Shown here piece by piece: positions 33,733 through 42,341 of a DNA stretch of 64,000 nucleotides (position 1 is its first letter; each line of letters starts with the position of its first letter). Below the pieces are notes generated by a model. It ran no database searches. It was not told the origin of the DNA and saw only the letters and a program-made list of their open reading frames with translations. Source of the DNA: an uncultured Bacteroidia bacterium (GTDB taxonomy: Bacteria; Bacteroidota; Bacteroidia; Bacteroidales; UBA932); NCBI GenBank assembly GCA_902801205.1, contig CADCHE010000010.1, forward strand, positions 22,368 to 86,367. Reading direction: 5' to 3'. The position numbers were made by a program, and so were the translations under genes.

Positions 33733-34341
33733 TCAGCGGTGACGCTTCCGGAGCTCCTGCTCCATGTCGGCGATGCCCAGCCCCTGGCTTTCCAGCAGCA
33801 CAAGCAGGTGGTAAACCAGGTCGGAAGCCTCATACAAGAGCCGCTCCTTGTCACCCTTGACCGCCTCGATCACCGTTTCCACAGCCTCCTCGCCTACTTT
33901 CTGCGCCATCCGCGGCACACCGGCATTGAACAGCGACGTCGTGTACGACTTCTCGGGCATCTCCTTGTGCCGGCCTTTGATGACCGTTTCCAGGTAACGG
34001 ATGAACCCGGTCGACTCAGGTACAGCGTCTCCCCAGCAGGTCATCGTGCCAGTATGGCAGGCCGGGCCGTCCGGGACGGCGCGCACCAGGAGGGTATCCG
34101 CGTCGCAGTCGGCGTCGACCGAGACCAGATGCAGGTAGTTCCCACTGGTCTCTCCCTTGGTCCACAGCTCGTTACGTGAGCGGCTGAAGAAAGTGACCAG
34201 GCCGGTCTGAAGGGTTTTTTCCAAGGCCTCGGCATTCATGTAGCCGAGCATCAGCACCTGGAGGGTGCGGTCGTCCTGGACGATGGCGGGCACCAGCCCG
34301 CCGGCGTTTTTCGAAAAATCGATGTTCTGGATGTCTATCAT
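33733..34341 (-). CDS. hisI: Bifunctional phosphoribosyl-AMP cyclohydrolase / phosphoribosyl-ATP pyrophosphatase
   Basis: The 202-residue fusion covers steps 2 and 3 of histidine synthesis. HisI (about 1-105) has RSRNELWTKGETSGNYLHLV and VDADCDADTLLV, the zinc and substrate motifs. HisE (about 110-202) has GVPRMAQKVGEEAVETVIEA, the acidic helix of the pyrophosphatase. It is the last gene of the his operon, 14 bases after hisF, and converges on guaA across the repeat region. Confidence 0.96.
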   Translation of the reverse strand: MIDIQNIDFSKNAGGLVPAIVQDDRTLQVLMLGYMNAEALEKTLQTGLVTFFSRSRNELWTKGETSGNYLHLVSVDADCDADTLLVRAVPDGPACHTGTMTCWGDAVPESTGFIRYLETVIKGRHKEMPEKSYTTSLFNAGVPRMAQKVGEEAVETVIEAVKGDKERLLYEASDLVYHLLVLLESQGLGIADMEQELRKRHR

Positions 34342-34355
34342 GGCATTCTTTCTTT

Positions 34356-35117
34356 TTATAATCTGACTGCAATGCCCGCCTCGCGCAGCGACTGCTTGAG
34401 GGCGGGAATGGATATTTCTCCGAAGTGGAAGATGCTGGCGGCCAGCGCGGCATCCGCCTTGCCCGCTGAAAGCACCTCCACGATGTGTCCGATGCTGCCG
34501 GCCCCGCCGGAGGCGATCACCGGGATGGACAGCCGCTCCGACAGGGCGGCGTACTCCGCTACGGCATACCCGTTCCGGGTGCCGTCGTGGTTCATCGACG
34601 TGAAGAGGATCTCGCCCGCACCGCGTTCCTGCACCTCACGGGCCCAGGAAAACAACTCGCGGTCGGTCGGCGTCTTCCCGCCGTGGGTCGTCACGCGCCA
34701 GAAACCGTCTTCCGGCACGAAACGGGCATCGATCGCGGCCACGACGAACTGGGAGCCATAGGCCGCGGCGATCTCCGAAATGAGTTCCGGCCGCAGGACG
34801 GCGGCCGTGTTGACCGTGATCTTGTCAGCGCCGGCATCGAGCAGCCGAGCCGCATCCGCCAGCGAAGAAATGCCCCCGCCGACAGTGAACGGGATGTCGA
34901 TGCGCTCGGAAATGCGGCGGACGAGGCCGGTGAAGGTGGAACGCCCTTCCCGTGAGGCGCTGATGTCCAGGTACACCAGTTCGTCGGCTCCCTGCGCCCC
35001 GTACCAGGCCCCCATCTCCACAGGATCCCCCACTTCACGGAGTCCTTCGAAGTTGATACCTTTGACGACGGCGCCGTCCTTGACGTCCAGGCAGGGGATG
35101 ATCCGTTTGGCTAGCAT
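34356..35117 (-). CDS. hisF: Imidazole glycerol phosphate synthase, cyclase subunit
   Basis: The 253-residue TIM barrel begins [20 protein letters not shown] with catalytic Asp11. The repeated phosphate-binding halves include [20 protein letters not shown] and [19 protein letters not shown], the HisF pattern. It works with HisH to form IGP and AICAR. It overlaps hisA by seven bases, consistent with the usual hisHAF coupling. Confidence 0.97.
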   Translation of the reverse strand: MLAKRIIPCLDVKDGAVVKGINFEGLREVGDPVEMGAWYGAQGADELVYLDISASREGRSTFTGLVRRISERIDIPFTVGGGISSLADAARLLDAGADKITVNTAAVLRPELISEIAAAYGSQFVVAAIDARFVPEDGFWRVTTHGGKTPTDRELFSWAREVQERGAGEILFTSMNHDGTRNGYAVAEYAALSERLSIPVIASGGAGSIGHIVEVLSAGKADAALAASIFHFGEISIPALKQSLREAGIAVRL

Positions 35118-35842
35118 GTACCGTCCCCTCCCCGGAACACCTTTTTCAGGTCGATGCGTCCTTCATACAAGGCCTTTCCGACAACCGCCGCACGCAAGCC
35201 GGCAGCGGCGCAGGCCTCCAGGTCCGCCAGGCCGGCAACCCCTCCGCTGACGATGATGTCCACGTCCGGGAAGGCGTCCTGCAAGCGCCGGTAGAAGGCC
35301 GTGTCAACCCCCTGCAACGTGCCATCGCGCGCGATTTCCGTGACGATGGCCTGGCGGACGCGCCCACCGAAGCGGTTCAGGACATCTTCCGCCGTCAGCG
35401 AGGAAGTATCGAGCCAGCCCCGGGTCGCGACGCAGCCGTCGCGCAAGTCCAGGCCCAGGATGATCCGCTCGCCGTACCGGTCGAGCCAGCGGGAGAAGGT
35501 GTCGGGATCCGTCACGGCGATGCTGCCGCAGATGGCGAATGACGCACCGGCTTCCAGGACGGCCTCCAGGGAGGCTTCCGACTTGATGCCGCCGCCGAAT
35601 TCAACGGCCAGGCAGGTTTCGCGCACGATGCGGCGCAGGACCTCGACATTCACGGGCGCGGCCGCCTTCGCCCCGTCCAGGTCGACCAGATGGAGCCGGC
35701 GGGCGCCTGCCGCCTGGAAGGCGGTCGCCGCCACGAGGGGATCTTCCTCGTACACTTTCGACCGGGCATAGTCCCCCTGGGTCAGGCGGACACATTTGCC
35801 GCTGATGAGGTCGATGGCGGGGATGACGTTCAACGTATTCAT
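35111..35842 (-). CDS. hisA: ProFAR isomerase
   Basis: The 243-residue half-barrel pair homologous to HisF starts [20 protein letters not shown] with catalytic Asp11. [20 protein letters not shown] and [20 protein letters not shown] give the two phosphate-binding sites. It isomerises ProFAR to PRFAR. It overlaps hisH by four and hisF by seven bases. No second active-site specialisation toward tryptophan (PriA) is evident from the motifs. Confidence 0.96.
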   Translation of the reverse strand: MNTLNVIPAIDLISGKCVRLTQGDYARSKVYEEDPLVAATAFQAAGARRLHLVDLDGAKAAAPVNVEVLRRIVRETCLAVEFGGGIKSEASLEAVLEAGASFAICGSIAVTDPDTFSRWLDRYGERIILGLDLRDGCVATRGWLDTSSLTAEDVLNRFGGRVRQAIVTEIARDGTLQGVDTAFYRRLQDAFPDVDIIVSGGVAGLADLEACAAAGLRAAVVGKALYEGRIDLKKVFRGGDGTC

Positions 35843-36444
35843 AATGAAAGGAAGTTTTTCAGGATGACGGCACCGGCCGGTCCGCTTTTCTCCGGGTGGA
35901 ACTGCGTACCGAAGAAATGCCCGCGCTGCAGGGCGGCGCTGAACCGGCAGCCGGCATACTCCGTGACGGCGACGGTTTCATCCGGGGCATATTCCGGATA
36001 ATAAGAGTGCACGTAATAAACATAGGTCCCGTCCGGAATGCCGCGGAAAAGCGGGCCGGAGAGATTCTCGACGGCATTCCAGCCCATGTGCGGGATCTTT
36101 GCGCCGGCATCGGCCGGGAAACGGCGGACCCGCGGGGAGAAGACCCCCAGGCAGTCGGTTCCCCCCTCCTCGCTGGAACGGCAGAGGAGCTGCACGCCGA
36201 TGCAGATGCCCAGCACGGGCACGTCAAGCGAACGGACGATGCCGGAAAGGGTTTCGCCGCCGGGAAGCGGACGGTTCAGCCGGGCCATTGCCGAAGAAGC
36301 CTCCCCGACACCGGGCAGGATCACATGGCTGGCCGCGCGCAGGTGCGCCGGATCGGCCGTCACTTCGAACGCCGCCCCGAGGCGCTTGAGCGCATTTTCC
36401 ACCGAGAGGATGTTCCCGGCTTCATAGTCTACGATCGCAATCAT
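35839..36444 (-). CDS. hisH: Imidazole glycerol phosphate synthase, glutamine amidotransferase subunit
   Basis: The 201-residue class I amidotransferase begins MIAIVDYEAGNILSVENALK. The catalytic triad is visible as Cys81 in VPVLGICIGVQLL and His183/Glu185 in GTQFHPEKSG. It feeds ammonia to HisF. It overlaps hisCB by four bases and hisA by four, so the subunits are made together. Confidence 0.97.
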   Translation of the reverse strand: MIAIVDYEAGNILSVENALKRLGAAFEVTADPAHLRAASHVILPGVGEASSAMARLNRPLPGGETLSGIVRSLDVPVLGICIGVQLLCRSSEEGGTDCLGVFSPRVRRFPADAGAKIPHMGWNAVENLSGPLFRGIPDGTYVYYVHSYYPEYAPDETVAVTEYAGCRFSAALQRGHFFGTQFHPEKSGPAGAVILKNFLSL

Positions 36445-38090
36445 AGCACGCCTTTGCTGGAAGGGAGGTCATAAGGGAACGGACTGCGCGCCACCGCCAT
36501 CCTGAGCGCCCGGGCGAAAGCCTTGAAAATGGCCTCGGCCTTGTGATGGGCGTTGTCGCCGCGCGCTTCCACGTGCAGGTTGCATTTTGCGCCGGTGCAG
36601 ACGGACTGGAAGAAATGCGAAAACATTTCCGTCGGGATGCCGCCGACCTGTTCGCGGTCGAAACGGACCTGCCAGCGGAAGTCGATGCGGCCGCCGAAAT
36701 CCAGGAGGACCAGGGCGTCGCAGTCATCCATCGGCAAGGCGAACCCGTAGCGGCCGATGCCGCGCTTGTCGCCCAAGGCGGCGGCGACGGCCTCTCCCAG
36801 GGCGATACCGACATCCTCCATGGTGTGATGCTCGTCGACCTGCAGGTCCCCTTGCGCGGACACCCGCAGGGAGACACCGCCATGGTGGGGAATCTGCTCG
36901 AGCATGTGGTCCAGGAAAGGCAGTCCGGTTGCAATCTCGCAAACACCGGATCGCTCGAGATCGAGATCGACCAGGATGGCCGTCTCACGCGTGGTACGGC
37001 GGACAACCGCGTGCCGGTCGCCCAGCAGGGCGACGTCGGCTGCGCCGCGGTGGACGGGGACGCCCATCACTTCCAGCAGGCGGTCGTTCTCCGAAGGCGT
37101 GCCCACGGAGATGCGCAGGCAGCCCTCGCAACCCTTAACCCGGGTGCGGTTGCGCACGATGACGCCCGCATCGAGCAGGCGCCGGTACAATCCGTCGGCA
37201 TCGTCCACGCGGACCAGCAGGAAGTTGGCCTCGCTCGGATAGATTTCCCGGACGAAGGGGCTCGCGGACAGCGATTTCTGCAGCCGGATGCGCTGGGCGG
37301 TCACTTCCGCCACATGGTGGTCGAGCACGGCGGGATCCAGACGCGTCAGCGCCATCCGCTGGGCGAGGATATTGATGTTGTACGGATACTTCACCCGGGA
37401 GAACAGGGCGATGACGGCCGGCGCCGCCATGGCCAGGCCGATCCGCAGACCGGCCATGCCCCAGGCTTTGGACAGGGTCTGGAGGATGACCAGACGGGGA
37501 TACCGGTCCAGCAGCGGAAGGAGCGAAGGCGTGGAAGCGAAATCAATGTAGGCCTCGTCGACGACCAGGATGCCCGGGAAGGACTCCAGCAGGCGCTCGA
37601 TCTGTTCCTGCGGGAAAACATTCCCGGAAGGATTGTTCGGGGAGCAGAGGAAGAGCAGTTTCGTTTTCGCATCGCAGGCCGCCAGGAGGGCCGCCTCGTC
37701 CAGCGAGAAATCGGCACGGAGCGGAACGGGACGGAAGGCGATGTCGTTCATCGCAGCGGCGACGCCGTACATCCCGTAACTGGGAGCGATGGAAACGGCA
37801 TTGTCCTCCCCCGGATTGCAGAAGACGCGGTACAGCAGGTCGATGGCTTCGTCGCTGCCGTTCCCCAGGAACAGGCGGTCGGCGGAAATGCCTTTCAGCG
37901 CGGCGACCTTCTCTTTCAAGACCTTCTGGCGGGGATCCGGATAGCGGTTGATGCCATTTTCGTACGGGCTCTCGTTTGCATCCAGGAAGACTTCCGGCTG
38001 GTTGTCGCCGCACTCGTCACGCGCCGTTGAATACGGATCGAGGGCGAGGATGCACGGACGTACGAGGGAAAGGGCTTCTTCAGGGTTCAT
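36441..38090 (-). CDS. hisCB: Fusion: histidinol-phosphate aminotransferase - imidazoleglycerol-phosphate dehydratase
   Basis: The 549-residue chain combines HisC (about 1-344) with IGP dehydratase (about 360-549). HisC has FLDANESPYENGINRYPDP, VVDEAYIDF (Asp178) and PLP Lys208 in TLSKAWGMAGLRIGLA. The dehydratase has DEHHTMEDVGIALGEAV and DNAHHKAEAIFKAF, the metal-binding His/Glu motifs. In most Bacteroidetes HisB is instead fused to an N-terminal HAD histidinol-phosphatase, which is missing here. The fused steps (6 and 7) are consecutive. No stop or frameshift lies near the junction. The phosphatase must come from another locus. Confidence 0.94.
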   Translation of the reverse strand: MNPEEALSLVRPCILALDPYSTARDECGDNQPEVFLDANESPYENGINRYPDPRQKVLKEKVAALKGISADRLFLGNGSDEAIDLLYRVFCNPGEDNAVSIAPSYGMYGVAAAMNDIAFRPVPLRADFSLDEAALLAACDAKTKLLFLCSPNNPSGNVFPQEQIERLLESFPGILVVDEAYIDFASTPSLLPLLDRYPRLVILQTLSKAWGMAGLRIGLAMAAPAVIALFSRVKYPYNINILAQRMALTRLDPAVLDHHVAEVTAQRIRLQKSLSASPFVREIYPSEANFLLVRVDDADGLYRRLLDAGVIVRNRTRVKGCEGCLRISVGTPSENDRLLEVMGVPVHRGAADVALLGDRHAVVRRTTRETAILVDLDLERSGVCEIATGLPFLDHMLEQIPHHGGVSLRVSAQGDLQVDEHHTMEDVGIALGEAVAAALGDKRGIGRYGFALPMDDCDALVLLDFGGRIDFRWQVRFDREQVGGIPTEMFSHFFQSVCTGAKCNLHVEARGDNAHHKAEAIFKAFARALRMAVARSPFPYDLPSSKGVL

Positions 38091-38126
38091 ATGTTCTGTT
38101 TGTTCGTTTCGTTCTGAAAGATTCGT

Positions 38127-39443
38127 TCATTTTCCTTCCGGGGCGGTTTCCGACTGCCCGAGACGGACGGAGACGGCGGCGGCGTGCGCATCCAGGCCTT
38201 CGGCAAGCGCCATCGCACGGATGGTTTCGCCCAGGCCCTGCAGGCCTTCCCGGGTCAGTTCCTGAAAGGTCATCTTCCGCTGGAAGGCATCAAGGCCCAA
38301 GCCGCTGCACGAACGCGCCCACCCGCCCGTCGGCAGGGTGTGGTTCGTCCCGGAAGCATAGTCGCCGGCGCTTTCAGGCGACCAAGGACCGACAAAGACA
38401 CTGCCGGCCGCGGTGATCCGGTCCGCGATGTCCCAGGGATCCGCCATCGAAACGATCAGGTGCTCGGGAGCATATTCATTCGCAAAATCGACCACGGCGT
38501 CGCGGTCCGGGAGCACGACGAGGCGGCTGCGGGAAAGCGACCGCAGGATGTTCTCGCGGCGTGAAAGCCCCTCCACCTGCGCAGCGACCGCCTCCGCGAC
38601 GGCATCGGCGACACCTTCCTCCGTACAGACCAGGACAGACTGGCTGTCCGGTCCGTGCTCCGCCTGCGAGAGGAAATCGGCGGCGACGAATGCGGGATCC
38701 GCCGTCGCGTCCGCCAGCACCATCACTTCGGAAGGGCCGGCCGGCATGTCGATCGATACTTCCGACAGGCCGAGCAACTGCTTGGCCTTGGTGACATAGC
38801 GGTTGCCGGGGCCGAAGATTTTGTCACGGCGCGGGATCGATGCCGTTCCGTACGCCATGGCGGCGACGGCCTGCGCCCCGCCGACCTTGTAGATGTCGGT
38901 CACGCCACAAAGCGCCGCCGTGAAGACGACGGCCGGATGGACGCGTCCGTCCGGTCCGGGCGGCGAGCACAGCAGGATATCCTCACAGCCGGCCACCCGG
39001 GCCGGGACCGCCAGCATCAGGACTGTGGAGAACAGCGGGGCACGGCCGCCGGGGACGTACAGGCCGACCCGCCGGATCGGCACCGCCTTCTGCCAGCAGA
39101 CGACCCCCGGGGCGGTTTCCACCCGCACAGGCGCAGAGCGCTGCGCTTCGTGGAAGCGGCGGATGTTGTCCCAGGCCTTTCGGATGGCGTCCTGCAGCGC
39201 CGCCGGGACCAGCGCCTGCGCTTCCCGGATCTCCTCCGGCGTGACTTTCAGTCCCTGGGGAAGGAAGACCTTGTCGAAACGCTCCGCGAAGGCCAGCAAG
39301 GCCTCGTCGCCACGGGTCCGGACGGCGTTCAGGATATCCCGGACCCCCTGCTCGACCTGCGCGTCGTCCGAGGCGCCGCGACTGCAGAGTGCGGGCCATT
39401 GCGACCGGTCGGGGCAGACCTGTTTTTCCATGTTCAGCGTCAT
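38127..39443 (-). CDS. hisD: Histidinol dehydrogenase
   Basis: The 438-residue zinc enzyme performs the last two oxidations to histidine. GRAPLFSTVLMLAVPARVAG, DMPAGPSEVMVLADATADPA, FLSQAEHGPDSQSVLV and the GTNHTLPTGGWAR loop are family hallmarks with the zinc and catalytic His/Glu residues. Start is ATG 39443; ATG 39431 is possible and would remove four residues. It follows hisG by 13 bases. Confidence 0.97.
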   Translation of the reverse strand: MTLNMEKQVCPDRSQWPALCSRGASDDAQVEQGVRDILNAVRTRGDEALLAFAERFDKVFLPQGLKVTPEEIREAQALVPAALQDAIRKAWDNIRRFHEAQRSAPVRVETAPGVVCWQKAVPIRRVGLYVPGGRAPLFSTVLMLAVPARVAGCEDILLCSPPGPDGRVHPAVVFTAALCGVTDIYKVGGAQAVAAMAYGTASIPRRDKIFGPGNRYVTKAKQLLGLSEVSIDMPAGPSEVMVLADATADPAFVAADFLSQAEHGPDSQSVLVCTEEGVADAVAEAVAAQVEGLSRRENILRSLSRSRLVVLPDRDAVVDFANEYAPEHLIVSMADPWDIADRITAAGSVFVGPWSPESAGDYASGTNHTLPTGGWARSCSGLGLDAFQRKMTFQELTREGLQGLGETIRAMALAEGLDAHAAAVSVRLGQSETAPEGK

Positions 39444-39456
39444 GAATAAAAATTCA

Positions 39457-40308
39457 TTAAAGGATCATCTTTTCGACCGACAGCACCAGGATGCCTTCCG
39501 CGCCGATCGCCTTGAGCTGCTCGATCTTTTCCCAGAGGAGCGAAGCATCGACAACGGAATGCAACGAGTACCAGCCCGACTGGGCCAGCGGCAGCACCGT
39601 AGGGCTCCGCATCGCAGGGACGATCCGGATGGCCTCGTCCAGGGCGTCCGCAGGAATATTCATCAGCAGGTACTTCTTGTCGCGGCTGTCTTTGACAGCG
39701 TTGAACCGGGAGAGGATCTGCTGCAAGATCCGGCGTTTCTCTTCCGAAAGAGAGCGTCCGGCAACGACGACCGCCTCGGAGGCGACCACCCGTTCGACCT
39801 CCACAAGGCCGTTGCTCACCAGCGTGCCGCCCGAAGAGACGATGTCGAAGATGGCGTCGCCCATGCCGACGGCCGGGGCGATTTCGACCGATCCGGAAAT
39901 CGTCATGATCTGAGCGTGGATCCCCTTCTCCGCCAGGAAACGGCCGAGGATGTTCGGGTACGAGGTGGCGATCCGCTTTCCCTCGAACCAGGAGAGGCCG
40001 GGATAGTCCACCGCCTTGGGCAGCGCCAGGGAGATACGGCAGCCGCCGAACCCCAGGCGGTCGACGACGTCGATTTCCCCGCCCCGTTCCAGTACTTCAT
40101 TGTAACCGACGATACCGATGTCGGCCACGCCCATCGAAACGGCTTGCGGAATGTCGTCGTCCCGCAGGAAGAGGATCTCGGCGGGGAAACTGGACGACCG
40201 GGAAAGGAACTTCCGCTTGCTGTCGTCTACATCGATGCCCGCCTCTGAAAGCAATGCGAGGCTCTGCTCGCTCAGGCGACCTTTCGCCTGGATGGCAATT
40301 CTTAACAT
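39457..40308 (-). CDS. hisG: ATP phosphoribosyltransferase, long form
   Basis: ATG at 40308 gives 283 residues; the longer frame from 40368 starts inside the leader hairpin and is not conserved. LRIAIQAKGRLSEQSLALLS is the HisG N-terminus and EIAPAVGMGDAIFDIVSSGG with TLVSNGL is the PRPP-binding loop. The C-terminal ACT-like domain (about 210-283) marks the long, histidine-inhibited hexameric form. It is the committed step and the first structural gene of the his operon. Confidence 0.96.
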   Translation of the reverse strand: MLRIAIQAKGRLSEQSLALLSEAGIDVDDSKRKFLSRSSSFPAEILFLRDDDIPQAVSMGVADIGIVGYNEVLERGGEIDVVDRLGFGGCRISLALPKAVDYPGLSWFEGKRIATSYPNILGRFLAEKGIHAQIMTISGSVEIAPAVGMGDAIFDIVSSGGTLVSNGLVEVERVVASEAVVVAGRSLSEEKRRILQQILSRFNAVKDSRDKKYLLMNIPADALDEAIRIVPAMRSPTVLPLAQSGWYSLHSVVDASLLWEKIEQLKAIGAEGILVLSVEKMIL

Positions 40309-40342
40309 ATTCTTGACCTTGTTCGTTTCACATACATAAGGA

Positions 40343-40375
40343 GAAAGGCCTGCACCAACGAGGGGCAAGCCTTTC
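40343..40375 (-). promoter_or_regulatory. Leader hairpin upstream of hisG (putative attenuator stem)
   Basis: On the - strand GAAAGGCTTGC pairs with GCAGGCCTTTC (11 bp, one G-U) around an 11-base loop. It lies 37 bases after the leader peptide stop and 34 bases before the hisG start. The sequence after it is pyrimidine-rich rather than a clean T-run. It could act as an attenuator terminator or as a translation-control element. Confidence 0.6.
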
Positions 40376-40412
40376 GAAATATCTGTCTTACAAGCGGATA
40401 TCCACGAATAAC

Positions 40413-40463
40413 TTACCTCTCGGGGGAGGGGTGGTGATGATGGATATGCGCGTTGAAAACCAT
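40413..40463 (-). CDS. hisL: His operon leader peptide
   Basis: The 16-residue frame encodes MVFNAHIHHHHPSPER, with five His in six consecutive codons (CAT ATC CAT CAT CAC CAC surrounds one Ile). It starts about 15 bases after the predicted transcription start and precedes a stable hairpin and hisG. This is the classical layout for histidine-starvation-sensing attenuation, as in enterobacteria. The chance of this composition in this exact place is small. It is too short for routine gene finding. Confidence 0.8.
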   Translation of the reverse strand: MVFNAHIHHHHPSPER

Positions 40464-40484
40464 GTTTCTTCCTTGTGTTCTTGA

Positions 40485-40515
40485 CAAAGATCGCAATTAT
40501 ATTTGAATATCCAAA
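40485..40515 (-). promoter_or_regulatory. Promoter of his operon
   Basis: On the - strand TTTG (complement of 40512-40515), a 19-base spacer and GATCTTTG (complement of 40485-40492) fit the Bacteroidota -33/-7 pattern. Inverted ATCGCAA/TTGCGAT and TTGAATAT/ATATTCAA pairs overlap it and could be operator sites, though this is unproven. Confidence 0.7.
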
Positions 40516-40539
40516 AAAACTTGCGATAAATATTCAAAA

Positions 40540-41925
40540 TTACTGAATGAACCCGGCGAAATAACCGGCGAAGAACACATTCGTGATCAGGTACCCGATG
40601 ACCGTGGACACGATGACCGAGATGAGGCCCGGCATCATGAAACTGTGGTTCAGCAGGTACTTGCCGATAACCGTCGTACCGGAGCGGTCGAAATTGACCG
40701 TCGCGATATCAGAAGGATAGTTCGGGATGAAAAAGTAACCGTAGACGCTCGGGAGGACGCCAAGGAGCACCGGCCCGGCGATACCGAGCTGGTAGGCCAG
40801 CGGGAGCATCGCCACGACGACGGCGCCCTGCGAATTGATCAGCACGGAAACGAGAAAGAACACGAAGGCGATCGACCAGGGATACGAGGTCACCAGATCG
40901 GCCAGCATGACTTTCATCTCGTCCAGGTAATTGCCGAAATAGGTATCGGCCAGCCAGGCGATGCCGTAGATGGCGACGACGGCCACCATGCCCGACTGCC
41001 AGACGGCGCCGGCGACAGCTTTCTTGGGCTGCGCCTTGCAGAACATGATGTTGATGGCGGCAGCCGTCAGCATGATGATCTGGATGATGATGTTCATCTT
41101 CGGCAGATTGATGGCTGAGGCCAGGGTGACGCTCTCCCCTCCCCTCGTCACATGGATCATCTGGCAGAAAGCGAAGCCGACGATCACGAGCAACGACGCG
41201 AGGAACACGAACACGGAGGCGCGGGCTTCCTTGGTGATCTCCTTGTCGAGGGTCGTTGCGGAAGATCCGTACATGTACTTGTACATTTCCGGATCGGACT
41301 TGCGGAGCAGGAAATCAGGATCCTTGTCCAGGTCCTTTCCGCGGCGGTAGGACGCGGCGGAGGCGCAGAGGATGCCGATGACGCAGGCCGGGAGCGTGAC
41401 CATCAGCACCTGCGGGATGGAAACCATGTACCCGTTGGCGTTCGAGATGGTGACGAAGGCGACGACCGCAGCGGCGATCGGCGAGCAGGTGATGCCCACC
41501 TGGGACGCGATGGAGGCAACGCCGCAGGGCCGCTCGGGGCGGATGTCCTTCTTGAGGGCGATGTCGCAGATGATCGGCATGATTGTGTAGACCACATGGC
41601 CCGTACCCACCAGCACCGTCAGGAAGAAGGTCACCAGGGGACCGAGGAACGTGATGTGATCGGGGTGTTTGCGGAGCATGCGTTCGGCGATCTGGATCAT
41701 CCAGTCCATACCGCCGGAGGCCTGGAGGGTGCCGGCGCATGTAACGGCGGCAATGATGATATAGATGACATCGGTGGGCGGCGTGCCGGGCTTGAGTCCG
41801 AATCCGAAGACGAGGATGGCCAGTCCGATACCGGATATCGCGCCGAGGGCGAGGCTGCCGTAACGCGAGCCCACATAAAGCGCTGCCAGGACGATGAGCA
41901 GCTGAACGATCATCAGGAAAGTCAT
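40540..41925 (-). CDS. dcuB: Anaerobic C4-dicarboxylate transporter (DcuA/DcuB family)
   Basis: The 461-residue protein has about ten to eleven membrane helices and the Dcu signatures GTGHVVYTIMPIICDIALKK and ERPCGVASIASQVGITCSPI, then NSQGAVVVAMLPLAYQLGI and FFIPNYPSDIATVNFDRSGTT. Dcu carriers exchange fumarate, malate or aspartate for succinate during anaerobic growth, which fits a succinate-producing fermenter. It precedes the his operon on the same strand but has its own upstream gap. DcuA versus DcuB cannot be separated here. Confidence 0.9.
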   Translation of the reverse strand: MTFLMIVQLLIVLAALYVGSRYGSLALGAISGIGLAILVFGFGLKPGTPPTDVIYIIIAAVTCAGTLQASGGMDWMIQIAERMLRKHPDHITFLGPLVTFFLTVLVGTGHVVYTIMPIICDIALKKDIRPERPCGVASIASQVGITCSPIAAAVVAFVTISNANGYMVSIPQVLMVTLPACVIGILCASAASYRRGKDLDKDPDFLLRKSDPEMYKYMYGSSATTLDKEITKEARASVFVFLASLLVIVGFAFCQMIHVTRGGESVTLASAINLPKMNIIIQIIMLTAAAINIMFCKAQPKKAVAGAVWQSGMVAVVAIYGIAWLADTYFGNYLDEMKVMLADLVTSYPWSIAFVFFLVSVLINSQGAVVVAMLPLAYQLGIAGPVLLGVLPSVYGYFFIPNYPSDIATVNFDRSGTTVIGKYLLNHSFMMPGLISVIVSTVIGYLITNVFFAGYFAGFIQ

Positions 41926-42060
41926 ATCGGTCTATGTTTTAGTGATTGACTACGCAAGATACTGAAAAAAAAGCTGATCCGCAATTCCGTCCCACAAAAA
42001 AAGGGGTACAGGCCGCTTGATCCGGTGCCGGGGCGCGTTCCGGCGGCCTGGAGGCTTTCA

Positions 42061-42138
42061 TCCCGCCCTCCTTGGAAATCCCAACTTGCACTTCGTGCAT
42101 CCCTGTCCGGGCGAATGGGATTTCCAAGGAGGACGGGA
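42061..42138. repeat. 23-bp near-perfect inverted repeat with internal hairpin
   Basis: 42061-42083 pairs with 42116-42138 with one mismatch. Inside is a 5-bp hairpin TGCAC-TTC-GTGCA (42087-42099). The element lies between the transporter gene and the tRNA-Leu terminator. It resembles the GTCACTTCGTGAC hairpins at 33560 and 33690 in form. It could be a REP-like mobile repeat. Confidence 0.75.
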
Positions 42139-42140
42139 CA

Positions 42141-42182
42141 ACAAAAAAGAGAAACGGTCTCGGAGTTTTTCCGAGACCGTTT
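42141..42182 (-). terminator. Rho-independent terminator of tRNA-Leu
   Basis: On the - strand the 12-bp stem AAACGGTCTCGG/CCGAGACCGTTT (42152-42182) is followed by CTCTTTTTTGT. It lies five bases past the tRNA. Confidence 0.9.
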
Positions 42183-42186
42183 CCTG

Positions 42187-42269
42187 TGCGCGGGATGAGA
42201 GTCGAACTCACACGTCGCAATTGACACTAGCTCCTGAAACTAGCGCGTCTACCATTTCGCCACCCGCGC
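42187..42269 (-). tRNA. tRNA-Leu (anticodon CAG)
   Basis: The reverse strand gives a class II cloverleaf. It has acceptor GCGCGGG/CCCGCGC, a D arm from GCGAAATGGTAGACGC, anticodon stem CTAGT/GCTAG with loop TTCAGGA (anticodon CAG), a long variable arm (TGTCAATTGCGACG) and a T arm around GAGTTCGACTCTC. The 3' CCA is not encoded. Confidence 0.95.
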
Positions 42270-42281
42270 TTGAATGGATTG

Positions 42282-42313
42282 CAAAGGTAAGCATTGTCTG
42301 AATAATTTGCAAA
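42282..42313 (-). promoter_or_regulatory. Promoter of tRNA-Leu
   Basis: On the - strand TTTG (complement of 42310-42313), a 20-base spacer and TACCTTTG (complement of 42282-42289) match the Bacteroidota consensus exactly. The -7 element lies 12 bases upstream of the mature tRNA. Confidence 0.85.
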
Positions 42314-42341
42314 CTTTTTCTCGCGGATAGCGGCAGTTTTT

